A DNA stretch of 64,000 nucleotides, taken from assembly GCF_009873495.1 (NCBI RefSeq), contig NZ_CP046706.1:1-64000 (forward strand). Direction: 5' to 3'. Position 1 is the first letter of the stretch, and every line of letters begins with the position of its first letter. Source of the DNA: Nostoc sp. ATCC 53789. GTDB taxonomy: Bacteria; Cyanobacteriota; Cyanobacteriia; Cyanobacteriales; Nostocaceae. The notes beneath the pieces were generated by a model. It was not told the origin of the DNA and ran no database searches. It was given only the letters and a program-made list of their open reading frames with translations. Shown here in pieces: positions 42,008 to 49,746 of the stretch. Position numbers and translations under genes: made by a program.

Positions 42008-44998
42008 ATGACAAAGATTCAGCAGATTTGGCAGCGTTGGATTCCTGGACTCCTTGAAAAAGCAGTAAAGCGTGGAGAAACAGTGGAGTCGGGAGCAGAA
42101 GTTACTAAAGCTGCTTTGGAATTTGCGATCGCTCTGGGCGTGCTAGCGAGTGTACCATCAGCACCAGTAGTTGCGGCAGGATTGTCTTTTGTCAGTATTG
42201 GTCGGAAAGGCTTGGAATTGCTACACGAAAAAACCAGCCAGGAATTTAACGTAGAAGAATGGGTAGCGATCGCTTTTCCTTTGGCTTACATACAAAGCTT
42301 TGATACTTTAGTTCTAAGAAATGACTGGTTACAGGAAAAAATCGGTGCTGGGATATCCGGGCAAGGGGTCAGGCAACAATTTGAGCAGTTAGGGGAACTG
42401 CAATTAAATGAGAGTTTAGCTGATGAAGTATTGAAAGATTTTCCAGGATCTACGTTAGGGCAAGCTTTAAATAATCAGTTATCTAATTACCTACAAAAAG
42501 CTGGAATTGAACATCATATTGCTTCAATAATAACAGGATGGGTAGCGTGGTCAACTTTTCAAGATGTAGAATCGCTTTTATTATATGAACCAGAAAGTGT
42601 ACGCCAAGCTTTAAGTTTCAAGATATCTGCGGCAAGAGAAATAAGACTTAACGAAAAATATACAAGTATTGAGTTTTACTTAAAAGAGCAAATATCACCA
42701 AATCCAAGTAATTCACTTTTACTGGAACGGTGGAAAGTAATAGATGAAGAGTTTACATTTCCTCACATCTATGTGCCTTTAGAAGCCCATCTCCTAGATA
42801 GTAATGGAAAGTTCCAGGAAAAAGTAGACCTTGTTAATCTAGAGAATTGGGCGAAGGAACATTTGACAAGCCTAGATAAAAATAACCAAGTTATGTTTAT
42901 TCAAGCAGGGCCAGGTCGAGGTAAGAGTGTGTTTTGCCGAATGTTTGCCAATTGGGTAAGAGAACACCTTCACCCCATTTGGACACCAATATTAATACGA
43001 CTGCGAGATATAGATACTTTTGAAGCGAATATTGAAAATACTCTTCGTGCTGCTGTTAGGCAAAATTTTACTAGCAGTGATCATTGGTTAGGTGATCGCA
43101 ATATACGTTATTTCTTTATACTAGATGGTTTTGATGAATTACGGTTTGAAGGTAGAACCTCTAAAGGAATTGAAAGCTTTCTCAAGCAAATAGGTAGTTA
43201 TCAAGTAGGATGTAAGCATCGGTTTTTAATAACTGGTAGAGAATCGGCTTTACAAGGGATAGAGCATTTTGTACCTACTAATTTAGAACGGATAGAAATT
43301 GCTTTAATGAGTGATCAGCTACAAGAGCAGTGGTTATCAAATTGGGGAAAATTAGTAGGGCAAGATAAGGCTGAGGAATTTAGGAAGTTTTTGGGGGCAA
43401 AGACTTGTCCAAAGCGTGTACAAGAATTAGCAAGAGAACCGCTATTACTGTACTTGTTAGCAGCGATGCACCGGGATAACAATTTAAACATTTCCATGTT
43501 TAAAGATAGTAGCGGCGCTCAAGCTAAAATATTGATTTATCAAACTACCTTGGACTGGGTATTGACAAAGCAGCGCCCAAAAGACCTCAATACTACTATT
43601 ACAAAATTTGACACAGAAGATTTGAGATTGATTTTGAGAGAAGCTGGATTATGTATTACCCAATCTGGTAGGGAGTGGACTTCAATTGAAACAATAGAGT
43701 CACGCCTTAAAGGTGATAAAGCTATAGAAAAGATGCTCTCAGAAGCTCAACAACGTTTGGGCGAAAATCCTCTAAGGAATGCGTTAGCAGCATTTTACTT
43801 ACGGCCTGCAAAAGCTTCAGAAAAAGCAGAGGGTGCTGTAGAATTTATTCATAAAAGTTTTGGTGAGTTTTTATGCGCTCAGAGATTCATACAAAGTTTT
43901 AATAAGTGGACGCGGATAGACCCAGACAGCAGACGCGAAGATTTTTGGATTACAGATAAGCAGTTATCTGAGGAAATTTATGACTTATTTAGTTATGGGG
44001 GGTTGACTACGGAAATCGTAGATTACTTGATAGCTTTAATTGATGATGCTAAGGAAAAATTTCAACTTCAGAGTTTATTTAAGCGTTTAGAAGAATTCTA
44101 TCTAGATTGGATTCAAGGAAAGTTTATTAATGAATCTTCTAAAAACCTACCTTTAGCTCAAATGCAGAAATTGCAAAAGCAAGGACTATCAATTGGCTTA
44201 CGAGAAGTTGATATATTTACTGGGCTAAATATAATGATTCTTCTCTTAGAATTACACCGTTATGCTCAGACTCAAGATGAACTAAAGGATAATATTGTCT
44301 TTTATCCTTGCGGTAAAAAAGACAGCGATAATTTTGATGAGCAGCGATTGTTGCGTATCATAAGTTACAGCAACAGCGTTAGTTTAAGTACTTTTTCGTT
44401 GACTATTGGTTATTTTCTCTCACGCGCTAACCTCGATGGCGCTAACCTCGATGGTGCTAACCTCTCACGCGCTAACCTCTCACGCGCTAACCTCTCACGC
44501 GCTAACCTCTCAATCGCTAACCTCTCAATCGCTAACCTCTCACGCGCTAACCTCGATGGCGCTAACCTCGATGGCGCTAACCTCGAATGCGCTAACCTCT
44601 CAATCGCTAACCTCTCACGCGCTAACCTCTCACGCGCTAACCTCGATGACGCTTACCTCGATGACGCTAACCTCGATGGCGCTAACCTCGATGGCGCTAA
44701 CCTCGATGGCGCTAACCTCGATGGCGTTAACCTCGATGGCGCTAACCTCGATGGCGCTAACCTCTTGGGCGCTAACCTCTCACGCGCTAACCTCGATGGC
44801 GCTAACCTCTCACGCGCTAACCTCGATGGCGCTAACCTCGATGGCGCTAACCTCGTCAATATTATTTGGGATGAGCATACAAACTGGGATAATGTGAAAA
44901 GACTAAATACAGCACGAAACGTACCTGAAAGCTTGCTTTCCAAACTAAACCCAACCGCCCACCCCTCGTCCCCGCAAGACACTCCACCCTCAGCCTGA
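42008..44998 (+). CDS. NACHT-type STAND NTPase with 29 C-terminal pentapeptide repeats
   Basis: 996 residues. An N-terminal helical region of about 270 residues (with a hydrophobic stretch FAIALGVLASVPSAPVVAAG near 39-58) precedes the NACHT domain: Walker A QAGPGRGKSVF near 297-307 and Walker B FILDGFDELR near 371. A helical STAND region follows (FIHKSFGEFLCAQRF), then residues 805-949 are an uninterrupted run of 29 pentapeptides of type A-N-L-x-x, forming a right-handed beta-helix that usually acts as a binding surface. Family knowledge: bacterial NACHT proteins are antiphage receptors with variable C-terminal sensors. The gene is 215 bases after the helicase, perhaps independent of it. Confidence 0.93.
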   Translation: MTKIQQIWQRWIPGLLEKAVKRGETVESGAEVTKAALEFAIALGVLASVPSAPVVAAGLSFVSIGRKGLELLHEKTSQEFNVEEWVAIAFPLAYIQSFDTLVLRNDWLQEKIGAGISGQGVRQQFEQLGELQLNESLADEVLKDFPGSTLGQALNNQLSNYLQKAGIEHHIASIITGWVAWSTFQDVESLLLYEPESVRQALSFKISAAREIRLNEKYTSIEFYLKEQISPNPSNSLLLERWKVIDEEFTFPHIYVPLEAHLLDSNGKFQEKVDLVNLENWAKEHLTSLDKNNQVMFIQAGPGRGKSVFCRMFANWVREHLHPIWTPILIRLRDIDTFEANIENTLRAAVRQNFTSSDHWLGDRNIRYFFILDGFDELRFEGRTSKGIESFLKQIGSYQVGCKHRFLITGRESALQGIEHFVPTNLERIEIALMSDQLQEQWLSNWGKLVGQDKAEEFRKFLGAKTCPKRVQELAREPLLLYLLAAMHRDNNLNISMFKDSSGAQAKILIYQTTLDWVLTKQRPKDLNTTITKFDTEDLRLILREAGLCITQSGREWTSIETIESRLKGDKAIEKMLSEAQQRLGENPLRNALAAFYLRPAKASEKAEGAVEFIHKSFGEFLCAQRFIQSFNKWTRIDPDSRREDFWITDKQLSEEIYDLFSYGGLTTEIVDYLIALIDDAKEKFQLQSLFKRLEEFYLDWIQGKFINESSKNLPLAQMQKLQKQGLSIGLREVDIFTGLNIMILLLELHRYAQTQDELKDNIVFYPCGKKDSDNFDEQRLLRIISYSNSVSLSTFSLTIGYFLSRANLDGANLDGANLSRANLSRANLSRANLSIANLSIANLSRANLDGANLDGANLECANLSIANLSRANLSRANLDDAYLDDANLDGANLDGANLDGANLDGVNLDGANLDGANLLGANLSRANLDGANLSRANLDGANLDGANLVNIIWDEHTNWDNVKRLNTARNVPESLLSKLNPTAHPSSPQDTPPSA
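44420..44854 (+). repeat. 15-bp tandem repeat array, 29 units (pentapeptide repeats)
   Basis: Unit GCTAACCTC plus six variable bases (mostly GATGGC, TCACGC or TCAATC). The invariant nine bases are the same in almost every unit, including third codon positions, indicating recent expansion by slippage or recombination. Rare departures are GCTTACCTC and GCGTTAACC-type single changes. Because unit length is divisible by three and the unit has no stops, all three plus-strand frames and parts of the minus strand stay open. Confidence 0.97.
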
Positions 44999-45614
44999 CC
45001 CCACCGCCGCCAACCCCGGCAGCAGCCTCTGATAGAACTCCTGCTGCAACCCCGACAAAACCGCCAGCACCCCAAACTCCGACCAATCGCCTAAATCTTC
45101 GTCATGCAGAGATACCTGGTAGTAGCCGCAGCACAAGCGATCGCACTTCACAGGATAACCCAGTGCATGACATTTCTCGATCAGCGACGATACCAAAGGT
45201 GGATATGTAATGGGGTGATTTGTCTTGCCTTGGATAAGGGTTAATTTTAGTTGGTCAGCCCCAACTTCGCCGCCCCAAAGCTCTTGCAGTATCTCCTCAG
45301 CAACTTGATATTGATGACAGAAATCCCCAGTCTTTTCAAAGCAGCATAGGGTTATATCTTGTGGATTTTCTTTCTGTTTTCTCACCCACAATTGAATTAG
45401 TTGCTGACGAGAATCCAGAGTCTTCCTGAACTCGCTGGTGTCATTCTTCCTGTGCGGCGGTATCCTGGGCTGATGCCTTCCACCACTTCAGGAGTTCAGG
45501 AGTTGGCGCGAATAGCGGAAGGTGTTTGCCTTTCCAATTTTTGGGAGGGTACAGCGAGATTGAGATGCCTTCGCCTCGGATTTCGCCACGATAATATGAG
45601 GTGTACACCGTCAT
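44990..45614 (-). pseudogene. DUF488-family protein, frameshifted, with C-terminal extension
   Basis: Frame one begins at ATG 45614 after GAGAGGG and encodes MTVYTSYYRGEIRGE, SISLYPPKNWKGKHLPL, FAPTPELLKWWKASAQD and stops at 45441. Frame two continues the same family without a start: DTSEFRKTLDSRQQLIQLW, DITLCCFEKTGDFCHQYQVA and ILQELWGGEVG. DUF488 proteins normally have IYTSY...SISL...WKG and CFEKPGDFCHR in one chain, so a frameshift of one base near 45441 separates them. The last 85 residues after WGGEV are extra and may come from another gene. The overall frame ends at 44990, overlapping the NACHT gene's stop. Confidence 0.75.
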
Positions 45615-45710
45615 AATCGCACCCTCTCCAAGTCATAGTCAGTCACTCGTGCGATGGGCGAAGTCCCGCCAAGGGCGATCGCATCTCTGAAAGTAAAAAG
45701 CTCATCAAAC

Positions 45711-45745
45711 CAATTCGCAATTCGCAACTCGCAATTCGCAATTGC
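45711..45745. repeat. STRR heptanucleotide array A
   Basis: Tandem copies of AATTCGC with one variant (AACTCGC). It faces array B in opposite orientation. Confidence 0.85.
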
Positions 45746-45814
45746 AGAGGAAATTAGAAATTAAGCCGTTGGGGTGCAAAGCTAACATGCTAATCTTTGA
45801 TTAAGTGATAAGTT

Positions 45815-46246
45815 TCAGTTATCAGTAATTTTAATTGCGAATTGCGAATTGGTAATTGCGAATTGTTTTGACATCCATTCGATACTGTAGAACCAAAAAT
45901 CATTGATTAGTTGGATGCCTTGGACAATCCTTGCTGGTGGCCCGTCGCCATGAAATCGGAACTCGACTAATTCACCCAGTTCAAACACAGGCTTTTCTTT
46001 GGTAACTAATTGTAACTTGCCTGTGCCAATAAGTTCACGCCCTAAAACAGTTAGATTATCCTTGCCGGAAACAATCTCATAACTCCAGCCTTTAGCTGAC
46101 CACTCTACACCGCAACAGTAACCGAAAGATTTGGTGGTAGTGACGTAGACTTCCTCCAACAGGGAAACTTCTAAGGGGGGAATCTCTTTACCCCAAGGTG
46201 GTGAAAGATACCAACAAGTTTCTAGATTCGGGACTTGGTTAATCAT
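45815..46246 (-). CDS. DUF1392 family protein, copy 1
   Basis: 143 residues from ATG 46246, chosen because AGGAGG lies seven bases upstream. It is clearly related to 56055-56513: both share CWYLSPPWG/TWYLSPPWG, FGYCCG, IGTG and a DFWFYSIE/DSWFYLVE region near the end. DUF1392 is a Nostocales family of unknown function found in mobile regions. The C-terminal 15 residues (FAITNSQFAIKITDN) are encoded by STRR array B, so the natural end was replaced. It starts three bases after the broken methylase fragment, suggesting the same transcript. Confidence 0.75.
   Translation of the reverse strand: MINQVPNLETCWYLSPPWGKEIPPLEVSLLEEVYVTTTKSFGYCCGVEWSAKGWSYEIVSGKDNLTVLGRELIGTGKLQLVTKEKPVFELGELVEFRFHGDGPPARIVQGIQLINDFWFYSIEWMSKQFAITNSQFAIKITDN
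45833..45866. repeat. STRR heptanucleotide array B
   Basis: Tandem copies of AATTGCG, the complement of array A, with one interruption. It forms the last codons of the DUF1392 gene (KQFAITNSQFAI). Confidence 0.85.
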
Positions 46247-46248
46247 GG

Positions 46249-46500
46249 TTATGCCTCCTGACTGGACTTTAGACCACACAAGTAATCAATTCGTTTCCAA
46301 GCAATCGCAGCTTGCCGTGGAGAACAACTCAAACCATAAGCACGACGGGCATCATAATTACCCTTGATTCCCTTGGCTACTCCAACGGGAACCCCAGAAG
46401 CCACCTCACGAATACCGGGTTCAAAGCTTCGGTCTTCATGAGAGAACCGTACTTGCGTAATCTGATTTCCAATTTGGTCTGCCCAGGGGGTCAAACCAAT
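46249..46500 (-). pseudogene. C-terminal fragment of a C5-cytosine DNA methyltransferase
   Basis: The frame encodes GLTPWADQIGNQITQVRF, REVASGVPVGVAKGIKGNYD and RRAYGLSCSPRQAAIAWKRI, with stop at 46249. The RAYGLSCSPRQAAIAWKRIDYL stretch matches the final conserved helix of phage/plasmid-type Dcm proteins. Upstream codons (MRIANCELRIG) come from STRR array C, not from the gene. It is the missing end of the fragment at 46950-47145. Confidence 0.6.
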
Positions 46501-46530
46501 TCGCAATTCGCAATTCGCAATTCGCAATTA
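46498..46530. repeat. STRR heptanucleotide array C
   Basis: Four to five copies of AATTCGC, preceded by TCAAACC as in array A. Together with array D it brackets the four-helix-bundle gene in inverted orientation. Confidence 0.9.
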
Positions 46531-46533
46531 ATT

Positions 46534-46899
46534 TCATTGCTTGATTTTCTCTTTAACTTTTCGAGTAGATGCAACTAAGATTTTTCCAATTTCTCTAGTT
46601 TCTTGAAGTAAGGATTCAAACTTGTTTTTATCAACCAATTCTGCCTCGATTAATATTTCTAACCAATATTCAGTCTCTCTTTCTTCTTTAAGCGCAATTT
46701 CTAATTTGCTCAGAAAATCTTTATCAGATTGGGCAGATTGAGCTTCTTTAACGTTTGCACCTATAGAAGTACCACTTCGGAGTAACTGTTTTGATAATGT
46801 TCGACAAACTCCGGGTTTTTCATCTAAAAAAGTACAAGCTTTAACTATTCTTATTGCCAAAGCTTTCGTTCTATCAGCAATACTAATTTTTTGATTCAT
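46534..46899 (-). CDS. Four-helix bundle protein (23S rRNA intervening-sequence protein / Avd-like)
   Basis: 121 residues. The family features are all visible: ALAIRIVKACTFLDEKPGVCRTLSKQLLRSGTSIGANVKEAQ, then SDKDFLSKLEIALKEERETEYWLEILIEA. Members pack as pentameric four-helix bundles and are related to the Avd protein of diversity-generating retroelements; their cellular function is unknown. AGGAG lies eight bases ahead of the ATG. The gene is flanked on both sides by inverted STRR arrays and sits inside a broken C5-methylase gene. Confidence 0.92.
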   Translation of the reverse strand: MNQKISIADRTKALAIRIVKACTFLDEKPGVCRTLSKQLLRSGTSIGANVKEAQSAQSDKDFLSKLEIALKEERETEYWLEILIEAELVDKNKFESLLQETREIGKILVASTRKVKEKIKQ

Positions 46900-46917
46900 T
46901 TCTTTTACTCCTAGTTA

Positions 46918-46953
46918 ATAATTGCGAATTGCGAATTGCGAATTGCGAATTGA
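46918..46953. repeat. STRR heptanucleotide array D
   Basis: Five copies of AATTGCG, reverse orientation to array C. It replaces the coding end of the methylase N-terminal fragment (RNSQFAIRNY-stop). Confidence 0.9.
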
Positions 46954-47145
46954 TTCTTGGCAGTGGTAATTGGTGATATCTGCGTGGATTGGAATTCCTG
47001 GTTGTTCATGGCGCAATTGTGATTGAGCATAAGGGGAGATTTCAACAAATTGGTAGACTTGGAATTTGTGAGATAGACCTGCGGCTGATATTCCGTGGTG
47101 GCAGAGTCCGCCGATGCCGGAGAAAAGAGAAAGGACTGATTTCAT
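46954..47145 (-). pseudogene. N-terminal fragment of a C5-cytosine DNA methyltransferase
   Basis: About 64 residues of MTase: motif I MKSVLSLFSGIGGLCHHGI, VEISPYAQSQL and PIHADITNY. It then runs into STRR array D and stops. The catalytic PC motif and ENV motif are missing. The start overlaps the ASCH stop as ATGA, so it was part of the ASCH operon. Confidence 0.75.
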
Positions 47146-47537
47146 GAGGCGAGCGCTTCTCTCACCAAATCATCAGGCACTTCAAAAATCCCCAACCGCC
47201 CAATGTAAGGAATCGGTATAATCTCGCGTGGATTCTCCAGCTTCCAGTGGTATTGCTCAGGCATCCCCCAGCCAGATGCAATTTGTGAGAATCGGCAATC
47301 AACTATTGTGACTATGCCGATGATTTGACCGCGACGGAGTGAGATTAATTCTGGGATTGCTACATCCATATCTTGACAAAATTCTTTCGCCTCAAAGTAC
47401 GCTTTTTTGGTACAGGTTTTTGCGGCGTGAATTAGAATATCACCGCGATAATTGATAGGCCAGCCACGGTTTTCTATGTCTTTAAGAGCATAAATTATTG
47501 CCCATGCCCAAGGCTGACGAACTGAAAGTGCTTTCAT
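47142..47537 (-). CDS. ASCH-domain protein
   Basis: 131 residues. The opening MKALSVRQPWAWAIIYALKDIENRGW then YRGDILIHAAKTC is the ASCH signature, a PUA-like RNA/nucleotide-binding fold. GQIIGIVTIVDC and GIFEV occupy the remaining strands. ASCH genes are frequent on phages and plasmids; the specific ligand is unknown. Overlaps the methylase fragment by four bases. Confidence 0.9.
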   Translation of the reverse strand: MKALSVRQPWAWAIIYALKDIENRGWPINYRGDILIHAAKTCTKKAYFEAKEFCQDMDVAIPELISLRRGQIIGIVTIVDCRFSQIASGWGMPEQYHWKLENPREIIPIPYIGRLGIFEVPDDLVREALAS

Positions 47538-47542
47538 GGGTT

Positions 47543-47923
47543 TTAAAACTCCAGCAATTGAACATAAGCATCCAACGCTGCAAGTGCCGGGTGCGGATGT
47601 GGCTGTGAACGCAGTCCGTTGCAGATTGTGGCGATAGTTCCAATTTCTGTAAAGGTGAAGCTGATACTGGACTGTCGAGCCGCACAGTGATAAATAATCG
47701 TTAGTAGCACAAAATTCAACAATTGAATTGTAAGATCACGTCCATTAGCTAAATGTGTTTCTAAATTCTCAGTAATAATTTGGCGACTAGCAGTAAGAGA
47801 ATTGCACTTTTCAACATCTGGTAAAATTCGGAGCTTGAACTTGTAATCGCGCTCAGTAGATAAACATTCATCAGGGGCAAGAGTTGCCCATTTATGGAAG
47901 AGTTGTTGGATAGTTGTACTCAT
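47543..47923 (-). CDS. Hypothetical protein of the mobile block
   Basis: 126 residues beginning MSTTIQQLFHKWATLAPDEC. The second half is hydrophobic and helical (IQLLNFVLLTIIYHCAARQSS) and ends LAALDAYVQLLEF. Not recognised. It precedes the ASCH gene by five bases, so it is probably co-transcribed, and is divergent from the coiled-coil gene at 47975. Confidence 0.7.
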   Translation of the reverse strand: MSTTIQQLFHKWATLAPDECLSTERDYKFKLRILPDVEKCNSLTASRQIITENLETHLANGRDLTIQLLNFVLLTIIYHCAARQSSISFTFTEIGTIATICNGLRSQPHPHPALAALDAYVQLLEF

Positions 47924-47974
47924 AAAGTCTGTAGTTGTGAGTTTCTGCGAGAATAGAAAGACAAAGGAGGGATT

Positions 47975-48379
47975 ATGACAAACGCTTTTCCGCCGGAAGA
48001 TATCAGTGCAAGATTTGATAATATTGATACTCGTCTAGAAGAGATAGGTGACGAACTGGATTTGCTGAGGACAGTACAGAATGCTAACAGGCGGGAAACA
48101 CGAGGAAATTCCCAAACCATTGCAAGGTTGGAGCGTACTATTAGGGAACTGGCTGACATTGCACGCCTCCATCAGGAAGGATTACGCGCTGCTCAAAGAG
48201 ATGCTGAACGCGATCGCCAAGCCATAAGGGAAGTTGAACTTCAAGCTGACCGCGATCGAGAAGTTTTACTTGCTTCCTTGCTTCAAGCAGAGCGCGACCG
48301 TCAAGCTTTTCAAGAAGAAATCCGCCGGATTTGGGAATATTTACGCGATCGCAACGGCGGCAGCAGTACACCCAATTAA
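47975..48379 (+). CDS. Coiled-coil hypothetical protein
   Basis: 134 residues, mostly one continuous heptad-like coiled coil rich in Glu, Arg and Leu (DTRLEEIGDELDLLRTVQNA then AERDRQAIREVELQADRDRE). AAAGGAGGG lies directly ahead of the ATG. It is the only plus-strand gene between 45.0 and 52.1 kb, divergent from 47923 and convergent with dnaB. Related proteins are common in cyanobacteria; no function is known. Confidence 0.8.
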   Translation: MTNAFPPEDISARFDNIDTRLEEIGDELDLLRTVQNANRRETRGNSQTIARLERTIRELADIARLHQEGLRAAQRDAERDRQAIREVELQADRDREVLLASLLQAERDRQAFQEEIRRIWEYLRDRNGGSSTPN

Positions 48380-48394
48380 TTAACTCCATCCCGT

Positions 48395-49744
48395 TTACCT
48401 CGCCAAGTTCAAAAATTTTGAGGTCGATAAATCGCACAACATCGTCGCAGTGCCGAGCTTACCGTAAAGGCGGTTTTTCTCAACAATTAACTCAATAGTG
48501 CGATCGCTTGGGTCTTTTGTGTAGACAGCATCGCGGTAAAGCATGATTAACTGGTCACAAACCTCAAAGATTTCGCCAGAATTACGTAACAGATGACGAT
48601 TAGGGCGTTTATCAGCCGTTGTTTGATTCCCCCGATTGATTTGACAGCCCAAGAAAACAGGGATTTTGTGAGACTTGGCAATGTCCCGAATCTGGCGGGT
48701 AATCTTGCCAACTTCAAAAGCCATGTTCCCACCGGACTCCAGAGGAATCTGTTGCAAGTAATCAATAAACACAGCCCCAATAGAACCACCAAATTCGGCA
48801 ATGGCACGGCGCACCGCAGAAGCAATCATTGTGGTTGTAGGGGAGGAATGCTCATAGACTTTCCAAGGCAACTCCACCATCTGTCCTATACCTTGTGCTA
48901 TTTGCTCCCAGTAGCATTGCGTATTGGTTTGAATCATAGAAGCGTCTATGCCAGTGATTCGGGCTAGCATTCGGGCATTGAGTTGATTCTTGTCCATTTC
49001 TGGAGTTACATACAGAACTGGCTTTCCAAGTTTGGTCATGATTTCGTAAGCGTAAGAAATCATGAAGTGGGTTTTGCCCATGTGGGATTCAGCAGCCACT
49101 ACAACTAAGCTGCTGGGATAAATGCCACCGGTGATATTTTCGAGGTCGTACCAACCAACTTTGTCGCCGGCCATATTCCCCATCTCCAGCTTTTGAAAAA
49201 GTTCAATGCCCATGTCTTGCGCTGAGAAAACCTTGCAGCGTTCATCGCTTTGATTTTGGGTAACGGTGAAAACTTTTGCCTCAGCTTGCCCAAGGACAAG
49301 TGGTAGTTCGGTTTCTGTTTCATAGCCGAGGTGGACAATTTCATTGCCCACTTTGATTAGCTGCCGCCGTCGATATTTCTCCATCACCAAATCAGCCAAA
49401 GCGTCGATGTTAACGGCTGATACAGTGCGGTCTACCAAAGTTGCTAACTTATTCCTACCACCAACGCGATTGAGCAGATTGTGGTCAGACAACCATGCGG
49501 TGACGCTTAGTAAATCTGTGGGTTGGTATGTAGCATGAAGTTGGACTGCGGCTTGATAAATATCTTTGTGGGCGCTGATGTAAAAGGCTTGGGTCACTAA
49601 GCGATCGCTGATTCTAGTCATCGCTTCTGGGTCAAGCATAATTCCGCCTAAAATAGCTTCTTCAGCCTCAATGTTTTGTGGAGGCAGACCTGAAACTGGA
49701 TAGTTAGAGCCAAAAGGAACTACGTTGTCTTGATTAGAGTGCAT
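48395..49744 (-). CDS. dnaB: DnaB-type replicative helicase (mobile-element copy)
   Basis: 449 residues. An N-terminal DnaB domain (PPQNIEAEEAILGGIMLDPEA) is joined to a RecA-like motor with Walker A ESHMGKTH near 219 in place of the usual PxMGKT, Walker B AVFIDYLQQI, and FLGCQINRG, RPNRHLLRNSG and VEKNRLYG motifs. It should unwind DNA at a replication fork. The gene lies directly after the HTH replication-type protein with two bases between them, a typical plasmid or phage replication module, rather than the chromosomal locus. Confidence 0.93.
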   Translation of the reverse strand: MHSNQDNVVPFGSNYPVSGLPPQNIEAEEAILGGIMLDPEAMTRISDRLVTQAFYISAHKDIYQAAVQLHATYQPTDLLSVTAWLSDHNLLNRVGGRNKLATLVDRTVSAVNIDALADLVMEKYRRRQLIKVGNEIVHLGYETETELPLVLGQAEAKVFTVTQNQSDERCKVFSAQDMGIELFQKLEMGNMAGDKVGWYDLENITGGIYPSSLVVVAAESHMGKTHFMISYAYEIMTKLGKPVLYVTPEMDKNQLNARMLARITGIDASMIQTNTQCYWEQIAQGIGQMVELPWKVYEHSSPTTTMIASAVRRAIAEFGGSIGAVFIDYLQQIPLESGGNMAFEVGKITRQIRDIAKSHKIPVFLGCQINRGNQTTADKRPNRHLLRNSGEIFEVCDQLIMLYRDAVYTKDPSDRTIELIVEKNRLYGKLGTATMLCDLSTSKFLNLAR

Positions 49745-49746
49745 AA

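Noticed and set aside
44420..44854. CRISPR-like array
   Set aside because: Short direct repeats without unique spacers; they encode pentapeptides in frame.
44406..44897. Plus-strand and minus-strand open frames across the pentapeptide array
   Set aside because: A 15-bp repeat without stops leaves several frames open; the products are simple five-residue echoes.
45711..46953. CRISPR or tandem origin repeats
   Set aside because: Seven-base units are characteristic STRRs of heterocystous cyanobacteria and have no spacers.
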